Below, in pieces: positions 11,961 through 23,100 of a DNA stretch of 64,000 nt. Every line of letters begins with the position of its first letter. Positions within the stretch are counted from its first letter, which is position 1. This DNA is from Cristatella mucedo. Taxonomy: Eukaryota > Bryozoa > Phylactolaemata > Cristatellidae. A program made the position numbers and the translations under genes. The DNA is taken from NCBI GenBank assembly GCA_009760855.2, contig WPIO01000079.1, positions 1,813,501 to 1,877,500 on the forward strand, given 5' to 3'. A model generated the notes under the pieces. It had not been told where the DNA came from, did no database searches, and saw only the letters and a program-made list of their open reading frames with translations.

Positions 11961-12955
11961 TGATTCGACTATCGAGCCGAGCCCTTCATTGAAACAGGAT
12001 ACCTTGTTTCCGCGAAAGGGGCAAATGACTAATGTGCTAGCTTTTCAATTTTAAGTGGAGTTTTTCTATTTATGAACATAAATCTTTAAAAATATTTAGT
12101 CATGTTACAACTTTATTGAAGACAAGCTTGTATTCAAGTGTGAATGATTTTGGTTGCAGCGTCGAAAGTGATTTTATGGAATATAAAGAGACAGAGTAGA
12201 GGGAAAGCAAGATTGAAGAGGCACAGGGGTAGAGTTAATTCCATCCGCAAATATAAAAAACAACATATTTTTTATGAAAGTAATTCAGACAGAGCGTCAG
12301 TGTAATTTTTGAAAATAAGATGTCATTGAAAAACTTGTGGGCCACCTAATCGTCCAAAAGCGTGCTGAAAGCCGCATAGGCTTTGATTGCAGCGTGCCAT
12401 AGAAAACCCTCCGAGGTAAAAGCCACTCAATCTTTCTAGCTATTTGGATTTAATAACTGAGACAAATGACTTTACATTAAACTCAGCCCGCTGAATCGGC
12501 ACAGGATAAAAACAAACGGGGCTAATATTCATGACCATGTCATCCGGTAGGTTTTAGACATTTTTCTGGTCTAGATATGGATGAATCCTTGCTAACTTAG
12601 TCCACTATCGGAGACAACCCCGCCAGGGGCTTACATTTTTAGACTCTGCAACGTGACAAGAAATATAACTTGGCTGCTGGCAAGGTCAATGAATCTCTTG
12701 GCTGTGATACCTTCAGTTTTTCGCATGGGCAATGTTTGGAAATAAGTTGCTATTTGATCCACATAAAACACGAGGCATCTTAGCATCGGAATCAACCAAC
12801 CATCTTCTAACTATTTAACCTTGCTTCTGGAATCGTTCGCAGTGCTACTCGCGTAAATATCTTTGCTTTTTAACAGATCAGCATGAATTGCTGGAAACCT
12901 TATCGTTCACTTTGATATTTAGTATAGCGCTACGATATTCACTTTGATATTTAGT
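11961..12955. other. Unassigned non-coding stretch
   Basis: No supported open frame or family match. A 27-30 bp tandem duplication (TTCACTTTGATATTTAGTA...) lies at about 12906-12963, immediately before a LINE A copy. Confidence 0.3.
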
Positions 12956-13279
12956 AGCGGTACGCGCTGCTCGCGGCTCCTCATCCTTGCAGATTTCTCT
13001 ACCGAAAATGAAAGTTCTTGCGAACATCGTATACAGAAACCGATACAGTTAAGATCTGTTTAAAGCTTATCTGTTTTTTTTACAGTAATGCATAGCAATT
13101 GCGTGCATATGTCCATCTAAGCGCTTAATGCTCGGGGCTGGGTCAGCTGCCATAGCGGCTGAGGAGTTAAGTTCTCCGTCTGCTAGAAGCTTGATAATTA
13201 GGTAAGATTGTGCTTCCATGTTATTGTTTCGTTACCGTCTTTCAAATGAATTCCGAAATGCTTTTTGGTCGCTAACGCC

Positions 13280-13522
13280 TGTGACTCGTTCTTCATGAGC
13301 TTATGCTTACTGACGCTGCGCATGCTGCCAATAACGACATTTGCATGCTGACCCTGTGCATGTCACCCCTAACAATGTTATTCATGTTGTTTATCAAGCA
13401 TGATATTACTCACCATTAAATTGCGTTTCCCTTCGCAGCAAATGTAAAGCGCTTAGAAAGAGATTGAGTTCTATGAGCGGGCTTTATCAAGTGCATTATT
13501 TTAATTATTATTAACGGCCGTG
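13280..13522 (+). mobile_element. Nested LINE family A 3' UTR
   Basis: Starts within the family A 3' UTR (GTGACTCGTTCTTCATGAGC) and runs through GCAAATGTAAAGCGC, a hairpin (right arm altered to GCGGGCTTT) and ATTATTTTAATTATTATTAA. It is inserted in the same orientation within the coding region of another A copy. Confidence 0.85.
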
Positions 13523-13885
13523 GTTGTGTGAAAAAAAGAATGCGCGCCGCATAGCACGCGTTGGGACCATAACCGCTTTGCCCGCTAGTTTGGATTTCCC
13601 AGCAATGCCTTGAACCGCATTGAGCGATCTCCCTCAAGCGCATCTGTTAATATCTCTTGGTCAATAGTCATCAGGTCTGCTATAAACCTAGAGAATCATA
13701 TTCACACTTGTCTTTGAATTTCGTCTTGTTTAATCTGAAATAAACGTCTGATAATAAGCGACATTGTATCTGAAAAGAGAGCTGGACCACCTCTCCTTGA
13801 CCGAGACCTGTTTTTAATCAGTTAACTGTGAGAAAAATTAATGACGCAACCTCAAAAGGCTTCTTCTTATTTCACAGCACTAGAT

Positions 13886-13960
13886 AATAATAATAATAAT
13901 AATAATAATTCACTTGATAAAGCGCCCTCAGAGAACTTAATCTCTCTCTAGGCGCTTAGA
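13886..13960 (-). mobile_element. Hairpin-only LINE A insertion with 5-bp TSD
   Basis: This 75-bp insert contains only the (AAT)n tail and the terminal hairpin up to GGCGCTT. TAGAT occurs at 13881-13885 and again at 13961-13965. Removing the insert restores the host LINE sequence CTAGATCAAA seen in the intact copy near 53748. It is therefore a genuine target-primed insertion that copied almost nothing beyond the RT recognition hairpin. Confidence 0.85.
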
Positions 13961-14930
13961 TAGATCAAAAGTGGCGGTGGAGTCGGCGTTATCACGAGCT
14001 TACCATCCAGCTTCAAGCCACTTGCAGTCCCCTCGAAGCAGTCTTTAGAAGTTGTTGTTTTTAGTTCGCCCGACAACAAGCTGCCGACGGTGCCACTAAA
14101 ATATCATCCCCAATTACTAATTCTAACACTTCCTTAAAGTTTCCCTGATATATTTTGATTTTTTATGCAAGAAATCAATCTTCCCCCATTATGAATGACT
14201 TCAACATTCATGTTGATAACAAACGCCTTCAGCACCGAAGTTCGTGCACGGATTGACTCATTTTCTCCTGTGGTTTAGCTGTATGAACCTACTTATGAAA
14301 TACATCAAGGGTCACACACTCGACCAAATTTCCTACCTAACTGAATGCTTTCATCGCCTATTATTATCAAATTCTGCATATCTGACCGCAGCAGATCTCA
14401 TTCAGTTGATATCACGCGTGTTATCCCAGCCACAGAAACTACATGTGAACCGCAAGAACCTCAAGGTCTTATCACATCGACGCTGTCTATCGTCATTACT
14501 GATCAATCCCTCTTCCATCTTATCATTAGTGGCAGAATGCTGCAAAGTTCCGCTAGCAGACACGCTTGACGAGTTTGAACCGGCGACTAAATGCACTGTG
14601 AGCCTCACCCAGACGGCCTATGGTTTACCATAGACATAAACTAGCTAGATCCACTAAACGAAAGCTAGAAAAAGCAAAGGAAAGGTCAAGGTTGACTGTC
14701 CATTGACAACTTAAGAGGACTTAGGAAATTTCACAAATCGACCCTAGCAAGGGCTCTTTCTAGCTTGTATGAAAACTTGTCGAACCACAGATAAGCAATC
14801 CAAAAATTTGGATATCTACGATCAATTATCTCCTTAACCGCTAAGGGTCAGCTTCCTATCAAGTGTTTCTTGTCGTGATCTAAGCTAATCGCGTCTCTAC
14901 CTTCTTCGACAACGAGATAGATTTCATAGG

Positions 14931-15404
14931 ACGTAATAATTAAAATTTATATTCATTTGTATTCCTAAAAATGGTGTAAAAAAGCGCAAGTGTGTCGGAA
15001 GTCACGAAAAATAAATGACGTTTACTGCAGCTTCTACAAAATGCATATCCAAGCAATTTTTTAACATTATCCGGTAAAGAAATGGCAGATACGCCTAGAA
15101 TGGTCTGAAAGCCAGCCATATATATGGCTGGTAAACTTGTAAAGAAATCTGCGGCTTTCTGTGGCATTATTAGGGTAGCCATCTGGCACTAGCAGCAGAG
15201 CTGTGACAAACTTTAAAGTCGTATATTCAAAGTGAACTAGCTGACAAATTTCAGGAATTACTAACAAAGCTCCAGGTATCATTAAATAAGGTCATCTTCT
15301 GACTGTAAATAGTAAAATTAGATTCAACTTCTTTTCTATATAGCTGAGTGATCGTAGCCCTTGTCTAAAGATACAATTATCAACGCGCTTGTCATCAAGA
15401 TAGA
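14931..15404. other. Unassigned stretch
   Basis: Overlapping short minus-strand frames exist, but none shows a recognisable domain or splice context. Confidence 0.25.
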
Positions 15405-15575
15405 ACAAAAAGGTTAGTTGATTTAGAAGGCTGGTTTTATATAGCAGCAAAAGAAACTTAATCGCTGTCACCACCGCTTGCAGTGGGCAATAAGGCATTG
15501 CAAACTCCAGCACTCAGACACATGATTTCGGTGGTAAGCAGAAAGCATCTTACCTCCTAGGTTAAGACCCAGGGG
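15405..15575 (-). mobile_element. tRNA-derived SINE, diverged
   Basis: Reverse orientation: GATTTAGAAGGCTGG and TATATAGCAGCA (3' region), CACCACCGCTTGCAGTGGGC (body stem), a corrupted box B, then CTTACCTCCTAGG (box A side). Confidence 0.75.
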
Positions 15576-15579
15576 TAAA

Positions 15580-16785
15580 GAACAGACCATTCAGAAAAAT
15601 AAACCGCAGACATTGCATCAAGATGAAACGAGCCTCTTAGTAACAATATGCAGTTCAAGAACACGCTTCTTCAAGTATTAACGGAATTCAAAAGATACTC
15701 ATTCCCGAGGCATTCAGCAGGAGTTAAAAGAAGAGGATTATGCTAAAGCATTATCTAAATAATAAGGCTCCAACATTCATCTTGAGAAGAATATATTGCA
15801 TTAGGGTTAAGAGTTAAATTCCATCAAAAAGTGCAGTAAAAGCAAACTACAAATATATGGCCACTATTTGTTTCGCCTTAAAGCTTACAAAAAGACTTAT
15901 ATTGAATTTAGGTATCAGTACTAAAACTCTCTTATACGTTTCTGCTAAGCTCGTTTAGTCATTACATCTTATACGAGTTAAATGCCTCACTTCTGCGACA
16001 ATTTCCATGACAATCTGGCGAACTCTGCTCAATGACCAAGCTGCACAGGTACGAAATATACTACTAAAGCACTATATATTCTTGAATCGCATATGTCCTA
16101 ATAATTCCGAAACTATTTAGTCTGCTTTGAGCGAACAGATTTTTCTTTCTTCTGAAATTAAGCAAACAACCCAAGATTCTGTTTCAGCGAGTTGTAAGGC
16201 GCATGAAGAGAGATTAATTTTTCTTAGGGCACTATATTGATGATCTATCATTGCTGTTATTGTAACAGACTTTCTGAGGTCAGCATAATCACCACGATTG
16301 CAACTCGCATTTGAGTTTTTAGACTCAGCTACATCAAACTCATTAATGCTTATGCAACATTCTACTGGCTGTCAAACGGAATATTTTGAAATGCCTACAT
16401 TTCATTCGCGAACAGTAGCTTGGTTTTTGCTCATCGCCAATACACTTATCACCAAACTCCTAAATTATATTATGAATAAGTCATGATGCAGTCCATATGC
16501 AACAATTTTTCGAGAAGATATCCAAAATTAAATATTTGGACACTTGGAAAACTATTTTGCGTTATCTTAACCAAATTCTTTAAAAGTGTCTTTGGTCATT
16601 GGGCACTGAACTTAAGTCACCTATGACCAATAAAGTTCACTTGTATTATTAAACACCACTGTGACTCTAATTAAGCTGTGCTGTAGAATAATTTCTTATC
16701 CGTTTGAGAACGTATCCCCAGCTCCTTAAGTCTGGAAACTTGTTACTGCTGACCACACAATAAATGACGGCCTCATTTACTAAGA
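15580..16785. other. Unassigned AT-rich stretch
   Basis: About 1.2 kb without a supported gene, repeat or element. One 62-codon plus frame (16298-16486) has no recognisable features. Confidence 0.3.
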
Positions 16786-16789
16786 CCCT

Positions 16790-17205
16790 ACCTGTTTACT
16801 TATGCCTCATACAAACCTCAAGTCATTTGGAGGCCGTGCCTTTAGTTCATATGCTCCCAACGCCGGGACATATCTCATGAGCTTCCGTTAAGACATTCCC
16901 TGAATGGACTAAATTTAAAAAGAAATTAAAAACGCCGCTATTTGCGAGAGCATTTAGTGGGTTCCTGTGATTTTTCCTTCATGTGCTTATGCGTGCTGAC
17001 ACTGCGCATGCTGCCACTAACCACACTTGCATGCTGACCCTGTGCATGTCACCCCTAACCATGTTATTCATGTTGTTTATCAAGCACGATATTTCCACTC
17101 ACCAATCGATCGTGCTTCATTTGAAGCAAATGTAAAGCTCCTAGAAAGAGATTGAGTTTTCTGAGGGCGCTTTATCAAGAGTATTAATATTATTATTATT
17201 AATCA
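16790..17205 (+). mobile_element. LINE family A 3' end
   Basis: Codes for the last residues of the ORF (SFGGRAFSSYAP-like) and then the whole 3' UTR with GTAAAGCTCC...GGGCGCTTTATCAAG and (ATT)n. It is 5' truncated within the C-terminal coding region. Confidence 0.9.
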
Positions 17206-19080
17206 AACCCTTTCCTCGCAAAGGTTTATGGTCATGTTCTTGCCAGTGTTGAAATCCTGAATTTACTCGAACTAACCAAGTAATATGCTTTCCAATCATA
17301 TTCAACATGTCTAAAAGATTTGCTTCTCTTAGAACGCAGTACTGATTTTGTTGTTATTATTTTTAGAATCATTAAGATATTGTTTTACTATCTCTCTTTG
17401 TTGTCACAGAAGACAAGCGAAGAGTGGAGGTTTTCAAACTTTCATGATTTTGATGAAATATGCAAAAAAAATAACGTGCGATATTATTTAGTATGTGCTT
17501 CACCTCATTAGGTATTTATTTCGTATTCTTAAAATTCTGGTGCTTAGAAATCTCAATATTGGGGCTTAACTTGATAATCTGAGGTATAAAACCCCAGCGC
17601 CAGTATTTTCTCTTCTGACGCTATGAAAATTGTAATTCACACTTTAAATATAGTTCGAAAAAGGCAGGCATTCCAAAGTATGGCGTGTATGAAAATAGCT
17701 CATGATTTAAGGTCAGTGGGAGGCAAACATAGTGATACCTTGGCTTATGAGTTTAATTTGTTCCACGCCGGAGCTCATAACTCAAATTACTCGTATGCCA
17801 AATCAATTTTCCCCAATGGAAACGAATTGAGATGCCATTAATCGCGGACCCGCCGCAAAAACACTCATTTTTTGTCACATTTCTTTAAATTAAAAACTGT
17901 ACTTATAAATAAAGAATACCCTTTTAAAAATGATGAAACAGAATGTCTTGAAATAAACAGGTTTTATTAATCCTAATGTTCAGCAGTAACTTGCGGATCA
18001 GATGACTAGAAGATCCTTATAGAGTTAGAGGAGAAAGGCTGAAATCAATATCCGAATCGTATACGCCGATTATTACCCTTCTCCTGGGGCTTTTCTCGCT
18101 TTCAGTTTATTGGCTGGGCCTTTATGCTGTCACGCCGATTGTTATCAGTTATGCAATGAACTCGCACACGACAATATTGCTTAAATATAATGCAGTACAT
18201 ACTTAGCTACTCCTGCCATAGTCTGATTTAACACCGGAGTCTGGCGATCTTGTGCGTCGGAGCACGACGATGGCTCGCCCGAGCCTGTCTGGGAGCGAAC
18301 CAACAGGCCTAATCGGCACACCCGGATTATAGGGCAGTGTCTTGCAACGGAACGTCATCCACTGCCCTACACTTATTGGTCTGAGTAACCACATATAGTG
18401 TGATGTTTGCTGTGGCAACTGGCGGTGGAGTATCTGAAGCTGACTCGTAACCCGGATTTTAGCTTGCAAATCAAAGCAAAAAATTGGTCGAGAGACAGCT
18501 CCTATCTCCAAACACTCTTATGTCGAGAAACTTGTAAGCCGAGGTACTAGTGTAAATGAAATCATATATCATTACGCGCTAGAACTAAGTTTGAAGCCAT
18601 ACTATTACACCCAGAATTGTTTCTTTCTACTGCCATGGCCGCATAAACAGTGCATAACAGTTAATAATTGTAAACTTTGTTTGAATAATTTTTAGCTTAA
18701 TTTTATCAGCCTGTATAGATGTTTAAAAAATATTTGTTATTAGTCTGTACTATTACCTAGTATTTCATTGTATATGCTGGATCCTCAGTCAAGCAGTAGT
18801 GCTGTTCACTTAATCGAATTTATTTGTAAGAAACCTTAACTCCTAGAGAAGATAGCTCAATAGTGGTGAAAGGGGTGAAGATGGAAGGAGGAGCGAGCGG
18901 AGACTGAGGTTTAGAATGACTACTAAGATGGAGTTGAAGGCAGCGAAAGTAAAGTGCTGAAACACATGCATCTAGTTTTCATAGTGAAAGTAGCAATGCA
19001 AAGTAATTAGTTTTGTGTCCGAAGAAAAATATGTTCCTTTAATAGAACTTTAAGTAATTTAAAATAAGCACTTTAAAAAA
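17206..19080. other. Unassigned stretch
   Basis: Several short open frames (17320-17511, 17623-17841, 18203-18511 minus) show no domain, splice context or family match. A region at 18230-18400 is GC-richer and carries a box B-like GGTTCGCTCCC on the minus strand, with no convincing tRNA fold. Confidence 0.3.
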
Positions 19081-19084
19081 GGCT

Positions 19085-20740
19085 ATAGTCAGGTCACCAA
19101 TTAAGAATGCAAAGCTAGACCATAAGGAATTGAGCAGCTTCCGTCCAATCTCCCTTCTCCCGTTTCCGTCAAAGACACTGGAAAAAGTTGTGGCAGACCA
19201 ACTGAGCTCTTACATTGAGACCTCAAACCTAGCAAGAAAGTTCCACTCTTGGCTCTGAGCTGATCAATCGACAGAGTCAGCATTGCTTAGGGTGTATAAC
19301 GACCTCACGAATACAGCCTTTGGTAAAGTCTCTCTGCTTGTCCTGCTTGATGTTTAGGTAGTATTGATACTTTCGATCACATAGTACTTATTGAGAGTCG
19401 TAAATCTTGCCCGGGAATCACTGGCGCTCTGCTGCCATGGTCCAAGTCCTATCTCAGTGGCAGACTCTATAGAGTATTGACGTGAACTGACGAAGGTCGG
19501 CTGAGGTACCATTTAAGTACGAGTTACCTCAAGGGTTTTTGCTCGGTCCACTTCTTTTCACAGTGTATGCTCTCTCCCCCTATCTTGCTGATGTGATCTC
19601 GAAGCACAACTTACACTTTCACTTCCAATCAGATGACACTCAGTTGTATTTGGCTTTGATGTATCCCAGCCCTAGAGCGCGCCAAATTTTCTACTCACCC
19701 CTACTCTATGTGTTGATGAAATCTGCACATGGATGGCAGCAAATTATGTCAAATTAAATAAAGGAAAAACCTACTTACTAGTTATGGGAAAACCAAGTGG
19801 TATTCAAAAATTCGAAAAAATAATGCTCCAAATTGGTTCGGCCCCCAGCTGAACCTACTGATGCACCGGCACGAAGCCTGGGTGCCACGTTCCAAGAAGA
19901 TTTTTCTTTAGACGACCACATCAGCTCCACATTCAAAGCTGCCTACTTTCAGCTACGTAGTATCGCTAAACGTAGGCCTTGTTTGGAGAAGGAAACTGGT
20001 CCAAGCATTTCTAACATGCCGTCCTGAATTCAGTAGCTCCTTGCTTGCTGGTCTGCCGGCGTGTTTAACAACGCTCTTAAAGTTGTTTAACTACTCTACT
20101 TTAAGGCTCGTCTGTCGTGAGCGTTGCATTTGCAACATCATACATCTGCTCGCCGACCTGCACTGGTTCCCAGTCAAGCATCGTCCATACAATTCTATCA
20201 CTTACTTTGATGTCCCTTTATTCTTTGGCTCAAGCCTACCTATCAGATCTATTCCCCTACCAAGTTAGGCACCAAACCACCCGCTTCTTTGAATACAGTC
20301 ATATAGTTATACCTCGCACGAACCTCAGATCTTTCGGAGACCGTGCCTTCAGTTCATATGCTCCCAGAGCTTGGAACTGGATTCCGACTGACGTCACGAC
20401 ATTCGTTGATATGACTGCATTAAAAAAAGAAGCTTAAAGAAGCCGGTTTACAGCAGAATTTAGTGGGTCCACGTAATTCTTAGTTTGTGTGCTTATGCAC
20501 GCTGACACTGTGCATGCTGCCACTAGATATATTTGCATGCTGAACCTGTGCATGTCGCCTCTGATCGTGTTATGCTTGTTGTCAGAGAGCTTGCTCTCTG
20601 ACAGCAAGCATAATCGAGCAAGCATGATCGAGTTGTAGCAACTCGATCATGCTTCCTTTACGGCATGTGTTGCGTGCCTATAAAGACATTACATTAACCG
20701 AGGGTGCTATCTTATTGCATCATTAGTATTACTCTTATAA
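19085..20740 (+). mobile_element. LINE family A, RT half, degenerate
   Basis: Starts at about the first RT block (NELSSFRPISLLPFPSKTLEK-like) and proceeds through a damaged motif A (SIDTFDH), GLPQGFLLGPLLFTVYALS, and a mutated catalytic box (FHFQSDDTQLYL instead of YADD). The C-terminal region ends with SYAPRAWNWIP at about 20375. The 3' UTR contains two unusual hairpins (20569-20654) and a decayed tail at about 20690-20740. No frame is continuous. Confidence 0.85.
20569..20654. repeat. Two adjacent hairpins in a LINE A 3' UTR
   Basis: Hairpin 1: 22-bp arms at 20569-20590 and 20593-20614, loop TT, two G:T-type mismatches. Hairpin 2: perfect 16-bp arms AAGCATGATCGAGTTG at 20620-20635 and its complement at 20639-20654, loop TAG. 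Other A copies lack both. Confidence 0.9.
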
Positions 20741-20744
20741 TTAA

Positions 20745-21780
20745 GTCTCTAATGACTTTGATGTGCAAGGTAAGTCGATTATCTTTATTCAAAAGAGTGC
20801 GAAACTAGTACGGTTGAAGCGAATATTATTTCAGCTAATACTATAAGTTCTTTAAGCTCGGGTTGGGAGGGGCAACTCGAGGAATCGTGAGCTGAGTGCT
20901 ACCGAATGAGCTGGTTGTGTTGGTGCGTGCATACTTACGCATGTTGTCTATGGCGTTTTCTCCTAAAACCAACCACAATATTTGATGAGTCACCAGAATA
21001 GTAGAAAAACCGCGTTCAAATATGCAATAACTTAAAAAAAATGCTAAACTAAACACTTGCAGAAACGCGCATCTTTGAGCATGCATCTGCTGGCATAATG
21101 GCTAGACCGTCACAGAATAAGTCACTAAGTAAGTAGCCAGCTAGGAAGTAGCTTGCTTGCTTGGCGCCAGGTGGTGAGCCTAAGGTCATGACTGATTTGG
21201 GAGTGGTCACGTTTTGCCAGCTCATGACAGGTAATATAAATATAAAGATAGGAATGCAATAATTTAGAATGCAGAATTTAAAATATATGAATATAATTTA
21301 ATTTTAGAATACAAGATAGCAGACTACTTTAATTATCCCATTCGTTTCGAGTATTGCAAGGGTCTTAGTTGACCGGTAGGAACCAAAAACCGGGGTGTTG
21401 AATCTACTGAGCGCTTCGGTTTTTTCTGATATTTTAATTCTCCAAGCCAGTATTCATTTGATTCCATACCTAGCTGCCGATCAGTCTGGCTGCCACAAAC
21501 GCGGCCTGGACTGTATATATGATTGCATTTTCTTTCATTTTCGTACTGCAACTTTGGTTGTCCCCCAACGTGGAGCAAGGTCCTACTTCTCTACTACTAC
21601 TTCCTCTACTACTACCTCTACTACTACCTCTAATACTACTCTACTACTACTTCCTTCCTACTAATCTGAACACCTACTAATCTAATGCCTAACGACACAG
21701 CAGCGGCTTGCAGCAGCCTCATGACCGTGCTTTGCCAAAAAATTCAATGAGGTACTGATTGATGTGATTGGTTTACCTCC
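20745..21780. other. Mostly unassigned; (CTA)n/(ACT)n repeat at 21585-21660
   Basis: The CTACTACTA-type simple repeat is evident. The rest shows no supported gene. A 24-bp segment near 20938-20970 lies between TTTTAG and GTAAGTATG on the minus strand, but is too short to call an exon. Confidence 0.4.
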
Positions 21781-21786
21781 GATGAG

Positions 21787-22740
21787 TTAATAATAATAAT
21801 AATGCACTTGATAAAGCACCCTCAGAGAACTCAATTCTTTCTAGGCGCTTTACAAATTCTGCAAGGAGAAACGCGGTTGAATGGCGAGTAATATCATGCT
21901 TGATAAAAAACATGAATAAAATGGTTAGGGGTGACAGACACACAGTAAGCATGCAAATGTGGTTAGCGGCAGCATGCACAGTGTCAGCACGCAAAAGTAC
22001 ATGAAGGACGAATCACAGGGACCCACTAAATGCTATCATAAATAAGTTTGTATTTAAGTTCTTTTTGAATGTGGTCAAGTTAGGGAATGTTCTGACGCAA
22101 GTCGGAGTGAGTTCCAGGCTTTGGGAGCATACAAACTAAATGCACGATATCCAAATGATTTGAGGTTTGTACGAGGTATTGGCATACTGTTGGATTCCGA
22201 AAAGTGGGTGGTACGATGCTTGGCCTGGTGGGGGAGTAGATCTGAGAGATAGGCTGGAGCCAAAGAATGAAGTGACCTAAAAGTGAGCGACAAAACCTTG
22301 AAGTCAATCCGTTGCTTGACTGGGAGCCAGTGCAAGTCGGCGAGAAGAGGTGTGACAAGGCTACTGCGACAATCACGACAGACAAGCCTTGCTGCCGAGT
22401 TGTGCACCAGCTAAAATCGCCTGATTGCACGTGGTAAGTTAGTTTTAATATCGTTCAGTTTCAGAAAATTTGCGGCCATTCAAGTGCGGATTTCATCAAT
22501 ACATGCAGCAAGTGAGTTGAGAGAATTCGAGGTGCTCGAAGGTTGGGAGGGTTCAAAGCGAAGGTAATAATAATTCACTTGATAAAGCGCCCTCAGAGAA
22601 CTTAATCTCTCTCTAGGCGCTTTGTACAATGCTAGGTACAAATGAGTGTCACCCGCATGGACGTGAATGCCTAGATTGTGCTTGGCAATCACATCAGCAA
22701 GATATCCCATCTGGTGGCGATCCCGTAGTTGCAATTGATT
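21787..22740 (-). mobile_element. LINE family A, RT C-terminal part and 3' UTR
   Basis: Minus-strand copy with a (TAA)n tail, the hairpin, 3' UTR, and ORF fragments (22075-22407: LADLHWLPVKQRIDFKVLSL, SYLSDLLPHQ..HRT, SFGYRAFSLYAPKAWNS). It reaches the YADD region, mutated to VHAGDTHLYL at about 22640. A hairpin-only insertion sits at 22567-22633. It is 5' truncated near 22740. Confidence 0.88.
22567..22633 (-). mobile_element. Hairpin-only LINE A insertion with AGGTA TSD
   Basis: The 67-bp insert (ATAATAATTCACTTGATAAA, hairpin, TTTGTACAATGCT) is flanked by AGGTA at 22562-22566 and 22634-22638. Excision restores the CAAAG..AAGGTACAA..GAGTGTCA sequence of intact copies (25354-25376). The 5' side carries about ten non-hairpin bases. 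Confidence 0.88.
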
Positions 22741-22778
22741 GATTCCTGATTGATAAGGAAGATAATGAGATAATACAG

Positions 22779-23100
22779 ATAATAATAATAATGCCCATGA
22801 TAAAGCGCCCTCAGAGAACTCAATCTCTTTCTAGGCGCTTTACGTTTGCTGCAAAGGGAAATGCAATAGAATGGTGAGTAATATCATGCTTGATAAACAA
22901 ACAACATGAATAACATGGTGAGGGGTGACAAGTACAGGATCAGCATGCAAATGTGGTTAGTGGCAGCATGCTCAGTGTCAGCACGCAAAAGCACGTGAGG
23001 GACGAATCACAGGGACCCACTAAATGCCGTCTAAAATAGGTGTGTTTTTAAGTTCTTTTTAAATGTGGTCAGGTCTGGAGACGTTCTGACGAAAGTCAGA
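22779..23100 (-). mobile_element. LINE family A 3' end
   Basis: A tail (AATAATAATGCCCATGATAA), hairpin, full 3' UTR and the last codons are present. It is truncated at about 23095, where family B 3' sequence begins. Confidence 0.9.

Larger units (their letters stand above)
12960..14930 (+). mobile_element. LINE family A, 5' half with two nested insertions
   Basis: 5' UTR sequence at 12990-13260 matches that at 53060-53370 (GAAC ATCGTATAC, GATACAG, TAAGATCTGTTTAAAG). After an inserted 3' end (13280-13522) the element resumes with the N-terminal and endonuclease coding region. After a second, tiny insertion (13886-13960) it continues to the linker, ending near 14925. The RT half is absent and all frames are broken. 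A GDFN-type motif is degraded to NDFNIHVDN near 14195. Confidence 0.75.

Noticed and set aside
18203-18511. tRNA-like element (GGTTCGCTCCC box B) and 102-codon minus frame
   Set aside because: No convincing box A at the right distance, no second copy, no recognised protein.
20938-20970. 24-bp microexon with perfect-looking borders
   Set aside because: Too short to distinguish from chance AG/GT pairs.
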